Positions 7,916-16,654 of a DNA stretch of 64,000 nt are shown here, in pieces. The notes beneath the pieces were generated by a model that was not told where the DNA came from, searched no databases, and saw only the letters and a program-made list of their open reading frames with translations. Every line of letters starts with the position of its first letter. Position 1 is the stretch's first letter. Location: assembly GCF_014212135.1 (NCBI RefSeq), contig NZ_JACJVQ010000019.1:542111-606110 (forward strand). Direction: 5' to 3'. The position numbers and the translations under genes are program-made. This stretch comes from Cohnella thailandensis. Its GTDB lineage: Bacteria > Bacillota > Bacilli > Paenibacillales > Paenibacillaceae.

Positions 7916-8729
7916 GTTTACGCCCTCTCTCCCATACCCAAGTGGCCAGTCCTACATACACGAGAATCCACAAACAACAAATACCGGCAAATACTAGGCT
8001 TCCAGACGGTTTCTGAATCCACTCCACCCACTGGTAATACTCGGGTCCAAGGATAGATCCTCCTCCCATCTTCACGATGAGGAACAGTCGGTTTAGTTCC
8101 GCAGGATTGATGAAGATAAGCGAGACCAATGCCGGTTTGATCCATAAGTAAGGCAAGAATCCCAAGAAGGACATGAGTATCGTCGGCCAACCAAGGATGA
8201 AGAAGAACCAAACGCCAACTCCATAGGTTAACGCCTGCCATCGGTTATGGCAGACGGCGCCGATCAAGACGGCAATTCCAAGAAACATAAGTATGATGAC
8301 TGCGGAGAACAACAAGAATTGACCGAAAGCCGATGGTTCGAACGCTTGGTTGAACAGGGCGCCGATTACGCCTGACAGGCCGAATCCAAAGGCTACGATC
8401 AACAGCAGGACGACAGCTAACCCGGCATATTTACCCCACAGATAATTGCTTGAGCGGAGCGAAAAGGAGGAAAGCAATCGCCACCCTCCTTCTTCCTTCT
8501 CCGAGGTCAACGAGAAGGAACCGAGCAGCATGGTCATAAGCGGCAATAGGTAGAGGATCAGATTGATCATCGTCCCCGTGGTACTCGTATAGCCATCGAG
8601 ACTTGCCCGAGATTGAATCAGGAGCAAGGCGAGACTGAATAAGGCGAACAGGACCATAAACGAGTAAGCCCACGGGTTCCGGAAGCCGAGTTTGATCTCC
8701 CTTAAAGCGATTGTGCGAAGATGGAGCAT
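7908..8729 (-). CDS. nosY: ABC transporter permease, NosY-like
   Basis: 273-aa ABC-2 type permease with six predicted membrane helices (around 20-40, 58-78, 105-130, 143-165, 173-197 and 245-265) and the cytoplasmic loop SLTSEKEEGGWRLL that follows the second helix in NosY proteins. It lies between nosL and nosF, as in nos maturation clusters. Start ATG 8729 follows AAGGGGT. Likely partner of the adjacent ATPase and of the NosD-like protein. Confidence 0.85.
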   Translation of the reverse strand: MLHLRTIALREIKLGFRNPWAYSFMVLFALFSLALLLIQSRASLDGYTSTTGTMINLILYLLPLMTMLLGSFSLTSEKEEGGWRLLSSFSLRSSNYLWGKYAGLAVVLLLIVAFGFGLSGVIGALFNQAFEPSAFGQFLLFSAVIILMFLGIAVLIGAVCHNRWQALTYGVGVWFFFILGWPTILMSFLGFLPYLWIKPALVSLIFINPAELNRLFLIVKMGGGSILGPEYYQWVEWIQKPSGSLVFAGICCLWILVYVGLATWVWERGRKRE

Positions 8730-8741
8730 CCCATCAACCCC

Positions 8742-9347
8742 TTACTTCGACTCCGAGTTCATGTCCATCATGCCCTCGGGGCTATGTTCAGCAGAGTTCT
8801 CCGCGTCCCTGCCCTCGGCATCGTCGTGGGAGTTCTCCATATCCATCATTTCTCCGGCATGCTCCGACATCATCGATTTCATCATGTCTTCGTTCATTTC
8901 CCAGGCGTGATTCTCCAGCTCCTTAGCCGTCAGGATTTGTCCGACTCCCTCTTGAGCGACGAATGTTTCCGCATCCTTCTTCTCCTTGAACGAGATAACG
9001 TTGAATGCCATAGGCGTGCGAATGGACTTGTCATAGACGTAAGTCGCATCGCTCAGCTTGACCCATTCTTTCGTGTTGTAGTCGCGCACGAATTGCTCGC
9101 CAATCTCATCGGTTCCGTTCTGATCCTTCCAGACATGAAGGTCTCCGAGATCGTCGAACTTGAGAGCTTTCTTGTTCTTCAGTATGATTTCGGTCGCGAA
9201 TTGATCGTCTGCTACCGCCATGTTGCAAATCGGACACTTATCGACGGTTTCATCGATGGCGACAGGCTCATAGGTTGATTTGCCGCACCCCGATAACAAA
9301 GTCAATCCTATAACTACAGCAAGCATTAACAAGCTTGTTTTTCTCAT
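8742..9347 (-). CDS. nosL: NosL-like copper chaperone lipoprotein with Met/His-rich tail
   Basis: Lipoprotein (lipobox LTLLSGC) with the NosL copper-site motif KCPICNM near residues 38-44 and the conserved FDDLGDLHVW and MAFNVISF regions. In characterised NosL proteins this domain binds Cu(I) for delivery to NosZ. Unusually, residues ~150-201 add an acidic tail with many Met plus His (NEDMMKSMMSEHAGEMMDM, then further MMDM motifs), which could be an extra metal-binding segment. It overlaps nosD by 4 bp (ATGA). Good ribosome binding site GGGGGT. Confidence 0.9.
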   Translation of the reverse strand: MRKTSLLMLAVVIGLTLLSGCGKSTYEPVAIDETVDKCPICNMAVADDQFATEIILKNKKALKFDDLGDLHVWKDQNGTDEIGEQFVRDYNTKEWVKLSDATYVYDKSIRTPMAFNVISFKEKKDAETFVAQEGVGQILTAKELENHAWEMNEDMMKSMMSEHAGEMMDMENSHDDAEGRDAENSAEHSPEGMMDMNSESK

Positions 9348-10720
9348 GATTTACGATACCCCCATCGATAAATGATAGTTATGGAGAGAATAAGCAGCAA
9401 TACGCCTAACGTTAAGGGAAACCATCTGTTATCGGACACTTCCGCGATGTCGTACCAATCGGGAGGCTCCATCTTGGGTGCAAGATCTTTGAGCCAGTTC
9501 GATGTATCCGCTTGGAACATCTGAGCTAGGAATGGCATTCCCGGGGATTGAAAGAATACTTGAAAGGCATCGATATCCTTGGTGACCTGCAGAAAGAACG
9601 GATCGATCTCATACGTCATATCGCTGTATCCGTCACCGTTCGTGTCTAAGCCTTCGATATCTTCCCAATAATTCCCCCGGAGCTCATTATCAACGCTCTC
9701 CGTCGATTGTGCCTGAATCACGTTTCCAACAAACGCGCTGTTACGAAAGGAGTTCGTATCCGACTGGATCATCTGCATTCCGATAAAATTACGCGAGACT
9801 TCGTTATCCGAGAGAATGTTCTCCGTTGAGTTCTCGATATAGAGCCCGACTCGATTGCCGTCAACACGATTGCCGCTGATCTCCGAACGATGCACGTCAA
9901 AGAGGAGAATTCCCTGGGAGTTTACGTTCTCCGTTTGCTTATCGAAGCGATTGTCATGGACGATCGCTCCTTCGACTCCCATGACCATCCCGCCCGTGAC
10001 ATTGCCTTCCCCTATGTTCTCTTCCAGCACGGGCTGGCCCGAGAACATGAAGTGAAAGCCATAGCGAGAATCGCTAGCATAGTTGTTTCTCACAGTTGCT
10101 GCATTGCTGCTCTCTACGTACACGCCATCATGCATATGGATGATCGTGTTGTCTTCAATGAGATTCCGCGAAGAGCCGTGCAGATCGATTCCGTTACCTC
10201 TCTTGGAGAAGGCTTCCTTGCGATTAGCCGAATTCGCCCCTTCGATGCGACTGCCGCGAATCTCATTATCGTTCGCATCCCGCAGATAAATGCCGCCGCC
10301 TTGCGCAACGATCCTAAGGCGTTCCAGGCGATTGCGATCGCTCTGAACGAGAATGGCCGGCTTCTTGGGGTCCTTATTAAGATTGCGAACGATAAAGTCT
10401 TGCAGGACGACTCCATCGGCAAGTATCGTAATGACGGGTTCCTCGCTGTCATTCGTTACCGTTGCTTCCCCCTCGGATCGAATCGTGATCTCTTTGGCAA
10501 TGATCGCCGGTCCGACGTAGGTTTGTCCCTTATCGAGGAGGAGCGTTTCTCCTTGAGGCGTCGCATCGATTAAGGGTTGTAGGAGAACTCCCTCCGTCGA
10601 ACTAGAGAAGGCTCTAGATAGATCGGTCCCTGTTAGAAAAGCAAGTGCGATTATAAGTGCGATCCACAACCTGCTGCTCCTTGCCCCTCGTATATCTGCG
10701 TTCATTCTTTGTCTGTTCAT
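9344..10720 (-). CDS. nosD: NosD-like parallel beta-helix protein
   Basis: Signal peptide (about residues 16-40) is followed by a long right-handed beta-helix (CASH/NosD repeats, with recurring NxI/DN ladders such as NRLERLRI, NEIRGSRI, NLIEDNTI, NTAxxRNNY-like and NILSDNEV) over ~70-350. A C-terminal membrane helix and RWGYRKS anchor close the protein. NosD works with NosFY outside the membrane in maturation of nitrous oxide reductase. It is the first gene of the leftward cluster. I chose ATG 10720 behind GGGGGGG; a GTG at 10738 is possible. No nosZ lies upstream. Confidence 0.88.
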   Translation of the reverse strand: MNRQRMNADIRGARSSRLWIALIIALAFLTGTDLSRAFSSSTEGVLLQPLIDATPQGETLLLDKGQTYVGPAIIAKEITIRSEGEATVTNDSEEPVITILADGVVLQDFIVRNLNKDPKKPAILVQSDRNRLERLRIVAQGGGIYLRDANDNEIRGSRIEGANSANRKEAFSKRGNGIDLHGSSRNLIEDNTIIHMHDGVYVESSNAATVRNNYASDSRYGFHFMFSGQPVLEENIGEGNVTGGMVMGVEGAIVHDNRFDKQTENVNSQGILLFDVHRSEISGNRVDGNRVGLYIENSTENILSDNEVSRNFIGMQMIQSDTNSFRNSAFVGNVIQAQSTESVDNELRGNYWEDIEGLDTNGDGYSDMTYEIDPFFLQVTKDIDAFQVFFQSPGMPFLAQMFQADTSNWLKDLAPKMEPPDWYDIAEVSDNRWFPLTLGVLLLILSITIIYRWGYRKS

Positions 10721-10904
10721 TCGTCCCCCCCTCAGCACGCCGATTGATTCATTTACCTCGATTCCGATTCATTGTATCCCAATTGCTGCCGTTCCAATAT
10801 GACTCGATGGGGCTATAAAATCGATTGAAAAGTGATGATTTTTCGAACGCGGCAGACTCAATCTTCAATCTATAGCTTTGATCTCTAACCTGACCGATAC
10901 GGCA
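10721..10904. other. Upstream region of the nosD cluster
   Basis: No gene. On the minus strand a TTGGAA-like -35 and TACAAT -10 are 15 bp apart (roughly 10758-10784). This is a weak promoter candidate. No clear FNR-type box was seen. Confidence 0.3.
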
Positions 10905-10952
10905 AGCAAGGCAAGTTCTTGTCCTCAGCTTTGGACAAGAACTTGCCTTGCT
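10905..10952. repeat. Perfect 20-bp inverted repeat
   Basis: Arms 10905-10924 and 10933-10952 are exact complements around an 8-nt loop and neither side has a T-run. A 14-base piece (CAAGTTCTTGTCCT, 10912-10925) recurs at 1307-1320. It could be a dispersed repeat, a transcript-stabilising hairpin or a protein site. Confidence 0.6.
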
Positions 10953-10959
10953 AAAAATG

Positions 10960-10980
10960 AAAAAACCGCGCACAGCGCGG
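10960..10980 (-). terminator. Leftward intrinsic terminator without an obvious gene
   Basis: Stem CCGCG / CGCGG followed on the minus strand by TTTTTT. No leftward gene ends here, as ytxJ runs the other way. It may belong to a lost gene or to an unannotated transcript. Confidence 0.45.
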
Positions 10981-11101
10981 CTTCAAATGTATGTATGTTC
11001 TTATCCTCCTCTCTGGTGAACGTGTAATTGCCGCCAAAGCTCGTTTATGATAAAATTCAATCAATTATTTGACTTTGATGTTAAGAAAGAAGGAATTCCA
11101 A

Positions 11102-11440
11102 ATGACCTGGAGAGAGATCTCAACCCTTGAAGAGTGGAATGCCGTTGTTAATAAATCTTCTGAGCGAGGACAAGTTATCTTAAAACATAGTACGACTTGT
11201 CCAGTTAGCGCTAACGCTCTCCGTGAATATGAAGAGTATTTGAAGGATTCACCCAATAATAACGTCGACTTCACCCTGGTCAAGGTCATTGAATCCCGCC
11301 CCGTATCGAATCAAATTGCAGAGGATTTGAACGTTAAACATGAGTCCCCTCAGATTATTTACGTGAAGGACAAAGCGAAATATTGGAGCGCTACACACTG
11401 GTCCGTTACCAAAGCGCACATAACTGCCGTATTAGATTGA
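11102..11440 (+). CDS. ytxJ: YtxJ-like bacillithiol system redox protein
   Basis: 112-aa thioredoxin-fold protein. Family features are WREISTLEEW at the start, the monothiol centre HSTTCPVSANAL and SPQIIYVKDKAKYWSATHWS near the end. The CPVS motif is the candidate bacilliredoxin Cys site. Proteins of this type are linked to bacillithiol, a low-molecular-weight thiol of Bacillota. ATG 11102 is preferred because AGAAGGAATT lies just upstream and homology begins there; an ATG at 11069 is less likely. Single gene with its own terminator. Confidence 0.88.
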   Translation: MTWREISTLEEWNAVVNKSSERGQVILKHSTTCPVSANALREYEEYLKDSPNNNVDFTLVKVIESRPVSNQIAEDLNVKHESPQIIYVKDKAKYWSATHWSVTKAHITAVLD

Positions 11441-11446
11441 TCCGGA

Positions 11447-11486
11447 ATCGGTAATAGCATAATGCTATTGCCGATTTTTCGTTTTT
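11447..11486 (+). terminator. ytxJ terminator
   Basis: 14-bp stem with one G-T style mismatch (ATCGGTAATAGCAT / ATGCTATTGCCGAT) followed by TTTTCGTTTTT. Confidence 0.85.
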
Positions 11487-11528
11487 ACTTCACTAGCGCC
11501 GCAGAAAAATTTCTCAATCATTTTCCAT

Positions 11529-12503
11529 CTAAAAATGCCCGACAACTCGGTGAGGTACATAGGGTTCTTCCAAGAACGCAATTTCTTTAGGCGTTAATTT
11601 AAATGAAAGAGCCGTTACCGCATCCTCGAGATGGGAAATCTTCGTTGCCCCGACAATAGGGGCGGTTACCGGTTCTTTGTGCAGAAGCCACGCTAGCGCG
11701 ACGTGAACGCGGCGGACGCCATGTTTTTCCGCAAGATTCGCAACGCGATCAACGACCAATTGATCCAGGTCTGCCGCTGCATCGTATTTCTGTTTGGCAA
11801 TTTCATCGGTTTCAGCGCGCTGCGTGCTTGCCTCCCGTGCCAATCTACCTCCTGCGAGCGGGCTGTAAGGAATGACCCCGATCTTTTCTTCCCTGCAAAG
11901 CGGCAGCATTTCCCGTTCCTCTTCACGGTAAATGAGGTTCAGATGATTCTGCATCGATACGAATCTTGTCCATCCATTTTTCTCGGCTACATGCAATGCC
12001 TTCTGGAACTGCCATGCCCACATGGCAGATGCGCCAATGTATCGCGCTTTACCAGCCTTGACTACGTCATGAAGGGCCTCCATTGTCTCTTCGATAGGCG
12101 TGTTGTAATCCCAACGATGAATCTGGTACAAATCAACGTAGTCGGTATTCAACCTCTTCAGGCTCTTATCGATTTCGCTCATGATCGCTTTGCGGGAAAG
12201 TCCGGCGCCGTTTGGTCCTTCATGCATTCGCCCATTTATCTTAGTCGCGATAACTATTTCGTCTCGGTTAGCAAGATCCTTAAGGACCTTTCCGACGATT
12301 TCCTCGCTTGTTCCCTCAGCATATACGTTTGCCGTATCGAAAAAATTGATTCCCATTTCAAGAGCCTTTTGGATAATCGGGCGCGCGCGCTCCTCGTCAA
12401 GCACCCAACGATGATGCCCTTTCGATGCGTCGCCGAAGCCCATGCAACCCAGACAAATTCGGGATACATCCAAACCGGTATTCCCTAGTTTCGTATAATC
12501 CAT
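11529..12503 (-). CDS. Aldo/keto reductase (YajO/PhzA-like branch)
   Basis: NADPH-dependent carbonyl reductase fold. The catalytic tetrad is in place: D56 (NFFDTANVY), Y61, K88 (ATK) and H129 (YQIHRWD). The NADP site is seen in SPLAGGRL and IVGATKISHLEDA. Length 324 aa is normal. It is second in a leftward operon behind the DUF2255 gene and shares the promoter region that is duplicated at 21.8 kb. Physiological substrate unknown. Confidence 0.93.
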   Translation of the reverse strand: MDYTKLGNTGLDVSRICLGCMGFGDASKGHHRWVLDEERARPIIQKALEMGINFFDTANVYAEGTSEEIVGKVLKDLANRDEIVIATKINGRMHEGPNGAGLSRKAIMSEIDKSLKRLNTDYVDLYQIHRWDYNTPIEETMEALHDVVKAGKARYIGASAMWAWQFQKALHVAEKNGWTRFVSMQNHLNLIYREEEREMLPLCREEKIGVIPYSPLAGGRLAREASTQRAETDEIAKQKYDAAADLDQLVVDRVANLAEKHGVRRVHVALAWLLHKEPVTAPIVGATKISHLEDAVTALSFKLTPKEIAFLEEPYVPHRVVGHF

Positions 12504-12561
12504 TTCTTTGTTCCTCCATTTGCCTCATTAAGGATCAAACGAGCGGTTGAATCGTTGTAAA

Positions 12562-12945
12562 TCAGGTGCTGGTTTCTCGCGGTAAAACCTTAACGGTCGC
12601 AGAACGGGCTCTCATGCTAATCATCGAATCTAGATAGGGACTGCCCTTATATTTCGCACGGTACGCATTGTCGATGACGTCGTTCACCTGACCTTCGATC
12701 GGTTCAAACGAGACTTCCTTCGTCATGCCGGCGACAGTGATTCGCCCTGCCATCTGCCGGACTGCTGCTTGGTACCAACGGGAATTCTGCCCGTAATAGG
12801 CGCGTACATAGAGAGAGTCATTAACCACAACGGACCATATCCAAGTCGGGGTGCCATAGGTTACGCCGTCTTCGCGGAACGGTGAAATGTGCAGGTCATC
12901 GGCATCTTTAATCTTGAGCAGCTCTTCTTTTAACCATGTTCCCAT
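12562..12945 (-). CDS. DUF2255 family protein
   Basis: 127-aa protein with the split-barrel pattern of DUF2255 (DDLHISPFREDGVTYGTPTWIW, VVNDSLYVRAYYGQNSRWYQA and a C-terminal RAKYKGSPYL). Related folds bind flavin or nucleotides. No catalytic residue can be assigned. First gene of a two-gene operon with an aldo/keto reductase 58 bp downstream. ATG behind AAGGAGG. Confidence 0.8.
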   Translation of the reverse strand: MGTWLKEELLKIKDADDLHISPFREDGVTYGTPTWIWSVVVNDSLYVRAYYGQNSRWYQAAVRQMAGRITVAGMTKEVSFEPIEGQVNDVIDNAYRAKYKGSPYLDSMISMRARSATVKVLPRETST

Positions 12946-13019
12946 GAATAGCTTCCTCCTTAGAACGGGTGTAGCTTGAGCAGAACATTTCCGGCAACTC
13001 TAATCGAAAAGGAAAATGT

Positions 13020-13133
13020 CGTTTAATCAACTCACGTTTATAATTTTAAACGGAAGCGGATTGCTTGCAATAATCACTTCTCCTCGATGTGTGAGTTACT
13101 CAACATTTCACCTAAAATTGCCGATTTACTCTG
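13020..13133 (-). promoter_or_regulatory. Duplicated promoter/operator region, copy A
   Basis: About 114 bp that match 21834-21947 with roughly one difference in six or seven bases. It holds a leftward promoter (TTGCAA 13065-13070, 16-bp spacer, TAAAAT 13043-13048) for the DUF2255 operon and two related half-sites, CAACTCAC and GTGAGTTA, about 60 bp apart. The homology ends where copy B has its regulator gene; here no such gene follows. Confidence 0.75.
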
Positions 13134-13244
13134 TTTCGCAGTCGATTTGGTTCCGGAATCCATAGAATTGCATTTCTTCCCCGCATGAGTTACTATCTTT
13201 TTATCGACAAATTTGTAGGTCTATACAAGGAGGTTCACGCGTTC

Positions 13245-13829
13245 ATGTGCCCCCGTACCAAAGAACAAAATGAACTCATCCGCATGCAGCGCAGAGAACA
13301 GATCCTGGACGTCGCCGCTCGCTCCTACTTTCGCACGGGCGGCAGCTTTGACATTCGCGACGTCGCGCGCGAGGCCGAGCTCGGGTACGGCACGGTATAC
13401 CATTATTATCCCAACCGGCATTTATTAATAGAAGATGTGCTGGACAGCGGTTTCGAGCGATGCGAGCAAGCCCTGGCGGAATGGGTGAATAACTGCGGCG
13501 GCAGCCTGGATGACAGGCAGCTGTTGACGTATTGCAAGGCGCTGCTCCGGCTGTGGCAGTCGGACGCCCGCGCCTACCTCGTCTACAAAATGGCGGCGGA
13601 ACATTATGCAGGCTTGCCTGAAAGAGATCGAAACCACGCCAAGAGACGATTCATGGAACGGTTGTACGTTCCAGTTCAATCGATCGCCCGGCGCGAAGAC
13701 GACAGCGTCGACCACATGCTTGCCGTGCTGGTCGGTTGCTGCGGGCTGCACTACTATGCGGGCAATTCCGACCTGGACGTCGATCGAATCGCCCGACTCG
13801 CTATGCAAGCTATTACGAAGGAGTCTTGA
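13245..13829 (+). CDS. TetR family regulator beside methionine aminopeptidase
   Basis: N-terminal TetR helix-turn-helix (FDIRDVAREAELGYGTVYHYYPNRHLLIEDV, about residues 30-62) and an all-alpha C-terminal domain. ATG 13245 is preferred: AAGGAGG lies 11 nt upstream, and the TetR pattern begins there. It precedes a map gene by 7 bp and is probably co-transcribed. It is not similar to the TetR at 21961, though a copy of that gene's promoter region lies upstream. Confidence 0.9.
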   Translation: MCPRTKEQNELIRMQRREQILDVAARSYFRTGGSFDIRDVAREAELGYGTVYHYYPNRHLLIEDVLDSGFERCEQALAEWVNNCGGSLDDRQLLTYCKALLRLWQSDARAYLVYKMAAEHYAGLPERDRNHAKRRFMERLYVPVQSIARREDDSVDHMLAVLVGCCGLHYYAGNSDLDVDRIARLAMQAITKES

Positions 13830-13836
13830 TACGAAC

Positions 13837-14583
13837 ATGGTCATTTTAAAAAGCAAGCATGAAATCGAGGCTATCCGCAAGGCATGCCAAGTGGTGGCTG
13901 AATGCCATCGTACAATCGCCCCGCAGATCAAACCGGGCATTACCACCAACGAGATCGAACGCATATTCGAGGACATTATGTTGAAGCACGGCGCAAAGCC
14001 ATACCAGAAGGGCTATAAGGGCTATCGATATGCGACCTGCGCCTCCGTCAACGACGTGATCGCGCATGGCTTCCCCAGCAATAAGCCGCTTGAGGAAGGC
14101 GATATCGTGACGATCGACACGGTCGCCGAGCTCGATGGCTGGCTTGGCGATTCGGCCTGGAGTTATGCGGTCGGGCAGATCTCGCCGACGGCCGAGAAGT
14201 TGATGCGTGTCACGAAAGAATGTCTTGACCTGGGAATAGCGCAGGCGAAGCCCGGCAATCGACTCGGCGACGTAACGAGCGCGATTCAGCGGCATGCGGA
14301 ATCGCACGGGTTCGGCGTCGTGCGCGACCTCCTCGCCCATGGCATCGGCCGCGACCTGCACGAGGAGCCGACTTACATGCATGTCGGCAAGCCCGGCAAA
14401 GGTCTCCGCATCAAGGAAGGCATGGTTTTTACGATCGAGCCCATGATCACCGAAGGCACCTACTCCATGACAGTCGATCCGGACGGTTGGACAGCGCGGA
14501 CGCTGGACCGCAAGCTGGCCGCCCAATACGAGCATACGATCGCCATCACGGCTGAAGGTCCGCAAATTTTGACTGCGCAATAA
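13837..14583 (+). CDS. map: Methionine aminopeptidase, type I
   Basis: 248-aa cytosolic metallopeptidase removing N-terminal Met. Metal ligands of the family are visible: D in TIDTVAELDGWLGDSAW, H in HGIGRDLHEEP, E in TIEPMI and E in QYEHTIAI, with HGFP carrying the substrate-side His. This is a second-type (MapB-like) paralogue in many Bacillota rather than the ribosomal-operon copy. ATG 13837 follows AAGGAG, 7 bp after the TetR stop. A strong terminator follows. Confidence 0.95.
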   Translation: MVILKSKHEIEAIRKACQVVAECHRTIAPQIKPGITTNEIERIFEDIMLKHGAKPYQKGYKGYRYATCASVNDVIAHGFPSNKPLEEGDIVTIDTVAELDGWLGDSAWSYAVGQISPTAEKLMRVTKECLDLGIAQAKPGNRLGDVTSAIQRHAESHGFGVVRDLLAHGIGRDLHEEPTYMHVGKPGKGLRIKEGMVFTIEPMITEGTYSMTVDPDGWTARTLDRKLAAQYEHTIAITAEGPQILTAQ

Positions 14584-14590
14584 GAAAAAA

Positions 14591-14627
14591 AGAAGCCGAC
14601 CAACGAAATGGTCGGCTTCTTTTTTTG
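14591..14627. terminator. map terminator, probably bidirectional
   Basis: 12-bp perfect stem AGAAGCCGACCA / TGGTCGGCTTCT with a 6-nt loop, A-run before and T-run after. It separates map from the convergent SDR gene. Confidence 0.9.
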
Positions 14628-14654
14628 ACTGAGCTCATAATCAGCTTGTCCTCA

Positions 14655-15521
14655 TTACTTAACTTGAACACTCCCGCCAAGAAATTCATGGCTATAGATA
14701 TCAGAGACTTTATCCAGGACACGCTGCGCATATTCTGTAAATTTCAAGGCCGCAACCCGATCTTTCAACAAAAACACTCCGGTCTCATTGTGGTGTTTGC
14801 CGAGTGCTCCCTCATATAATTGGTTGGCGCCATGGGTAGGCGGAGAGGAAAAGAACTTCATAAACAGTTCAAACCATAAGGTCAGACCGGAATCTTTTCC
14901 TTTTTTTAGAGTGTTGTTAATTCCCGGGTCGACGCTGCGAATCTTGATGCCTTCCTTGGCAAGTTGCGGTGCGATGGCTTGAGTCCACAACGAAAGCGCC
15001 AGCTTTGATGTCGCATAGGGGCCAAACATTTTACGGAAGGTTTTGGGATGCTCCAAGGTATCGATCGTAAACTCCTTCGTAAATTTAAGCGCCTGCGATG
15101 AAGTGTTAATCACCGTTTTTAAGCGGCCGTTTCTCAACAGCTCCATTAATTCCATCAGAATAATATAAGGAACGACCGTCAACAATTCATAATGCAATTC
15201 GCGGCCTTGTTTCGAATAGCGCAGCTCGCTTAAGCCGCCTCCGGCATTGTTGAACAGAATATCGATCCGCTGCTCCTTGCCTTTGATTTCGTCCAAAGAG
15301 TGTCTCAAGCTGCCATAATCGGTAAGATCCTTTACTTTATAGGCTCGGAGCGATCCTTCTTTAAGTTGAGTTTGGATCAATCTATCGTCCTTTGGAAAAT
15401 CCGACCGGATCAAAGCAATCACCTGCCAGTTCTCCGACAGCAGCTTCCGGGTTAATGCCAACCCGATCCCGCTGCTTGCGCCCGTAACCAGTGCGATATG
15501 TTCCCGTGGGTTCGTAATCAA
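14655..15521 (-). CDS. Short-chain dehydrogenase/reductase
   Basis: 288-aa SDR. NAD(P) motif TGASSGIG near residues 11-18, NNAGG, catalytic Ser in NTSSQA and YATSK with Tyr/Lys. The segment around the active site (KFTKEFTIDTLEHPKTF) is longer than in classical SDRs. The start is TTG 15521 behind GGAGGAAG; upstream in-frame sequence belongs to the preceding MDR gene. Last gene of the leftward SDR-MDR-SDR operon under the TetR at 17.6 kb. Confidence 0.9.
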   Translation of the reverse strand: MITNPREHIALVTGASSGIGLALTRKLLSENWQVIALIRSDFPKDDRLIQTQLKEGSLRAYKVKDLTDYGSLRHSLDEIKGKEQRIDILFNNAGGGLSELRYSKQGRELHYELLTVVPYIILMELMELLRNGRLKTVINTSSQALKFTKEFTIDTLEHPKTFRKMFGPYATSKLALSLWTQAIAPQLAKEGIKIRSVDPGINNTLKKGKDSGLTLWFELFMKFFSSPPTHGANQLYEGALGKHHNETGVFLLKDRVAALKFTEYAQRVLDKVSDIYSHEFLGGSVQVK

Positions 15522-15559
15522 TGGATGTCTTCCTCCGTATTTCAGAATATTCACGTATT

Positions 15560-16558
15560 TTAGTCGGAGGCGGGCAGGAGGATCAATTTGCCGTGGGCAC
15601 GCCCACTCTGACTGATTTCGACGGCTGAACGCCATTCGTCGAGTGCGAAAGTCCTGGCGACCGGAATCGTGAACTTGCCGTCTGCTGCGTATTGGGCAAA
15701 ATCGCCTACAACGTCATAACGTGCGGTATGTAATTCACCATAGCTGGCGCGAACGCCAAGTTCAGCGGCTGCGGCGAAATCGCTGACGGTTAGGACATGC
15801 TGGGGATGCCCATTGACGATTTGGACCAGATCTTTCAATGAACCGCTGATTGGCGCGGTATCCAGGGCGAGATCAACCGGCTGCTTCGCAAGTTCGGCCA
15901 CCCGTTCGACTATTCCGTCACCGTACGAGGTCACCATCGCTCCCATGGAGCGGAGTTTGTCGGCGTAAGTGGCACCGGCGGTTGCGACCACGCGGGCACC
16001 GCGCATGAGGGCAATCTGGACGGCGGCGAAGCCTACCGTGGTGCCTGCTCCGTGCACGAGTACGGTCTGACCCGACCTCACCCCGAGGGAATCGATGCCT
16101 CGGTAGGCGGTTTCGACCGCCATTGGCAGCGCTGCAGCTTGAACAAAGTCGAGTCCGGCCGGCATGCGGAACCAGTAGTACATGATCGCTTGGTCGGACG
16201 CACCGGCGCTCGATCCACTCATGAAATCGGTGCCACCCAGAACGGCATCGCCGATGGCGACATCGGTTACGCCCTCCCCTATTGCGTCTACAACCCCTGA
16301 TACATCCAACCCGATTCCGCGAGGCAAAGGCAGTTGACCGGCAAAGTGTCCTCGGCACGTCACCCAGTCAACCGGATTTAATCCGCAAGCTCGTACCCTT
16401 ACGCGAATGCGTCCCGGCCCCGGTTCCGGGATCGCCGCCTCCTCCAAGCGCAAGACATCGGTCGGTTCGCCGTAGTCGTGGAACCGGATTGTCCGCATGG
16501 TTACAGGGCGGGATGCCTGATTCTTCACATCTTGGAAAGTCGTATCTAAGTTATCCAA
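15560..16558 (-). CDS. Zinc-independent MDR, quinone oxidoreductase-like
   Basis: 332-aa medium-chain dehydrogenase/reductase. GroES-like N-terminal domain (PGPGRIRVRVRACGLNPVDW, GLDVSGVV) and Rossmann domain with VLVHGAGTTVGFAAVQIA. Cysteine ligands for structural zinc are absent, as in the quinone oxidoreductase branch. TTG 16558 sits behind AAAGGAG; the first ~20 residues extend beyond the usual start MRTIRFHDYG. Middle gene of the SDR-MDR-SDR operon. Confidence 0.93.
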   Translation of the reverse strand: MDNLDTTFQDVKNQASRPVTMRTIRFHDYGEPTDVLRLEEAAIPEPGPGRIRVRVRACGLNPVDWVTCRGHFAGQLPLPRGIGLDVSGVVDAIGEGVTDVAIGDAVLGGTDFMSGSSAGASDQAIMYYWFRMPAGLDFVQAAALPMAVETAYRGIDSLGVRSGQTVLVHGAGTTVGFAAVQIALMRGARVVATAGATYADKLRSMGAMVTSYGDGIVERVAELAKQPVDLALDTAPISGSLKDLVQIVNGHPQHVLTVSDFAAAAELGVRASYGELHTARYDVVGDFAQYAADGKFTIPVARTFALDEWRSAVEISQSGRAHGKLILLPASD

Positions 16559-16654
16559 TTGAATGCTCCTTTCAGTTTGTTCTGATGGTAAAGTGTTCTT
16601 CGTGATGTCAAACGTCTGAAGAGAAGCCCTGAGCCAGCCGCGAACGGAGAGTGC

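Noticed and set aside
9890..10573. Long open frame on the plus strand inside nosD
   Set aside because: Antisense to a beta-helix protein with clear signal peptide and motifs; no ribosome binding site and no family pattern.
10749..10973. 74-codon frame upstream of nosD
   Set aside because: Consists of the inverted repeat and terminator sequence; no RBS and no family.
13846..14580. Open frame of 244 codons opposite map
   Set aside because: Mirror of the map coding frame; Arg/His-heavy composition and no motif.
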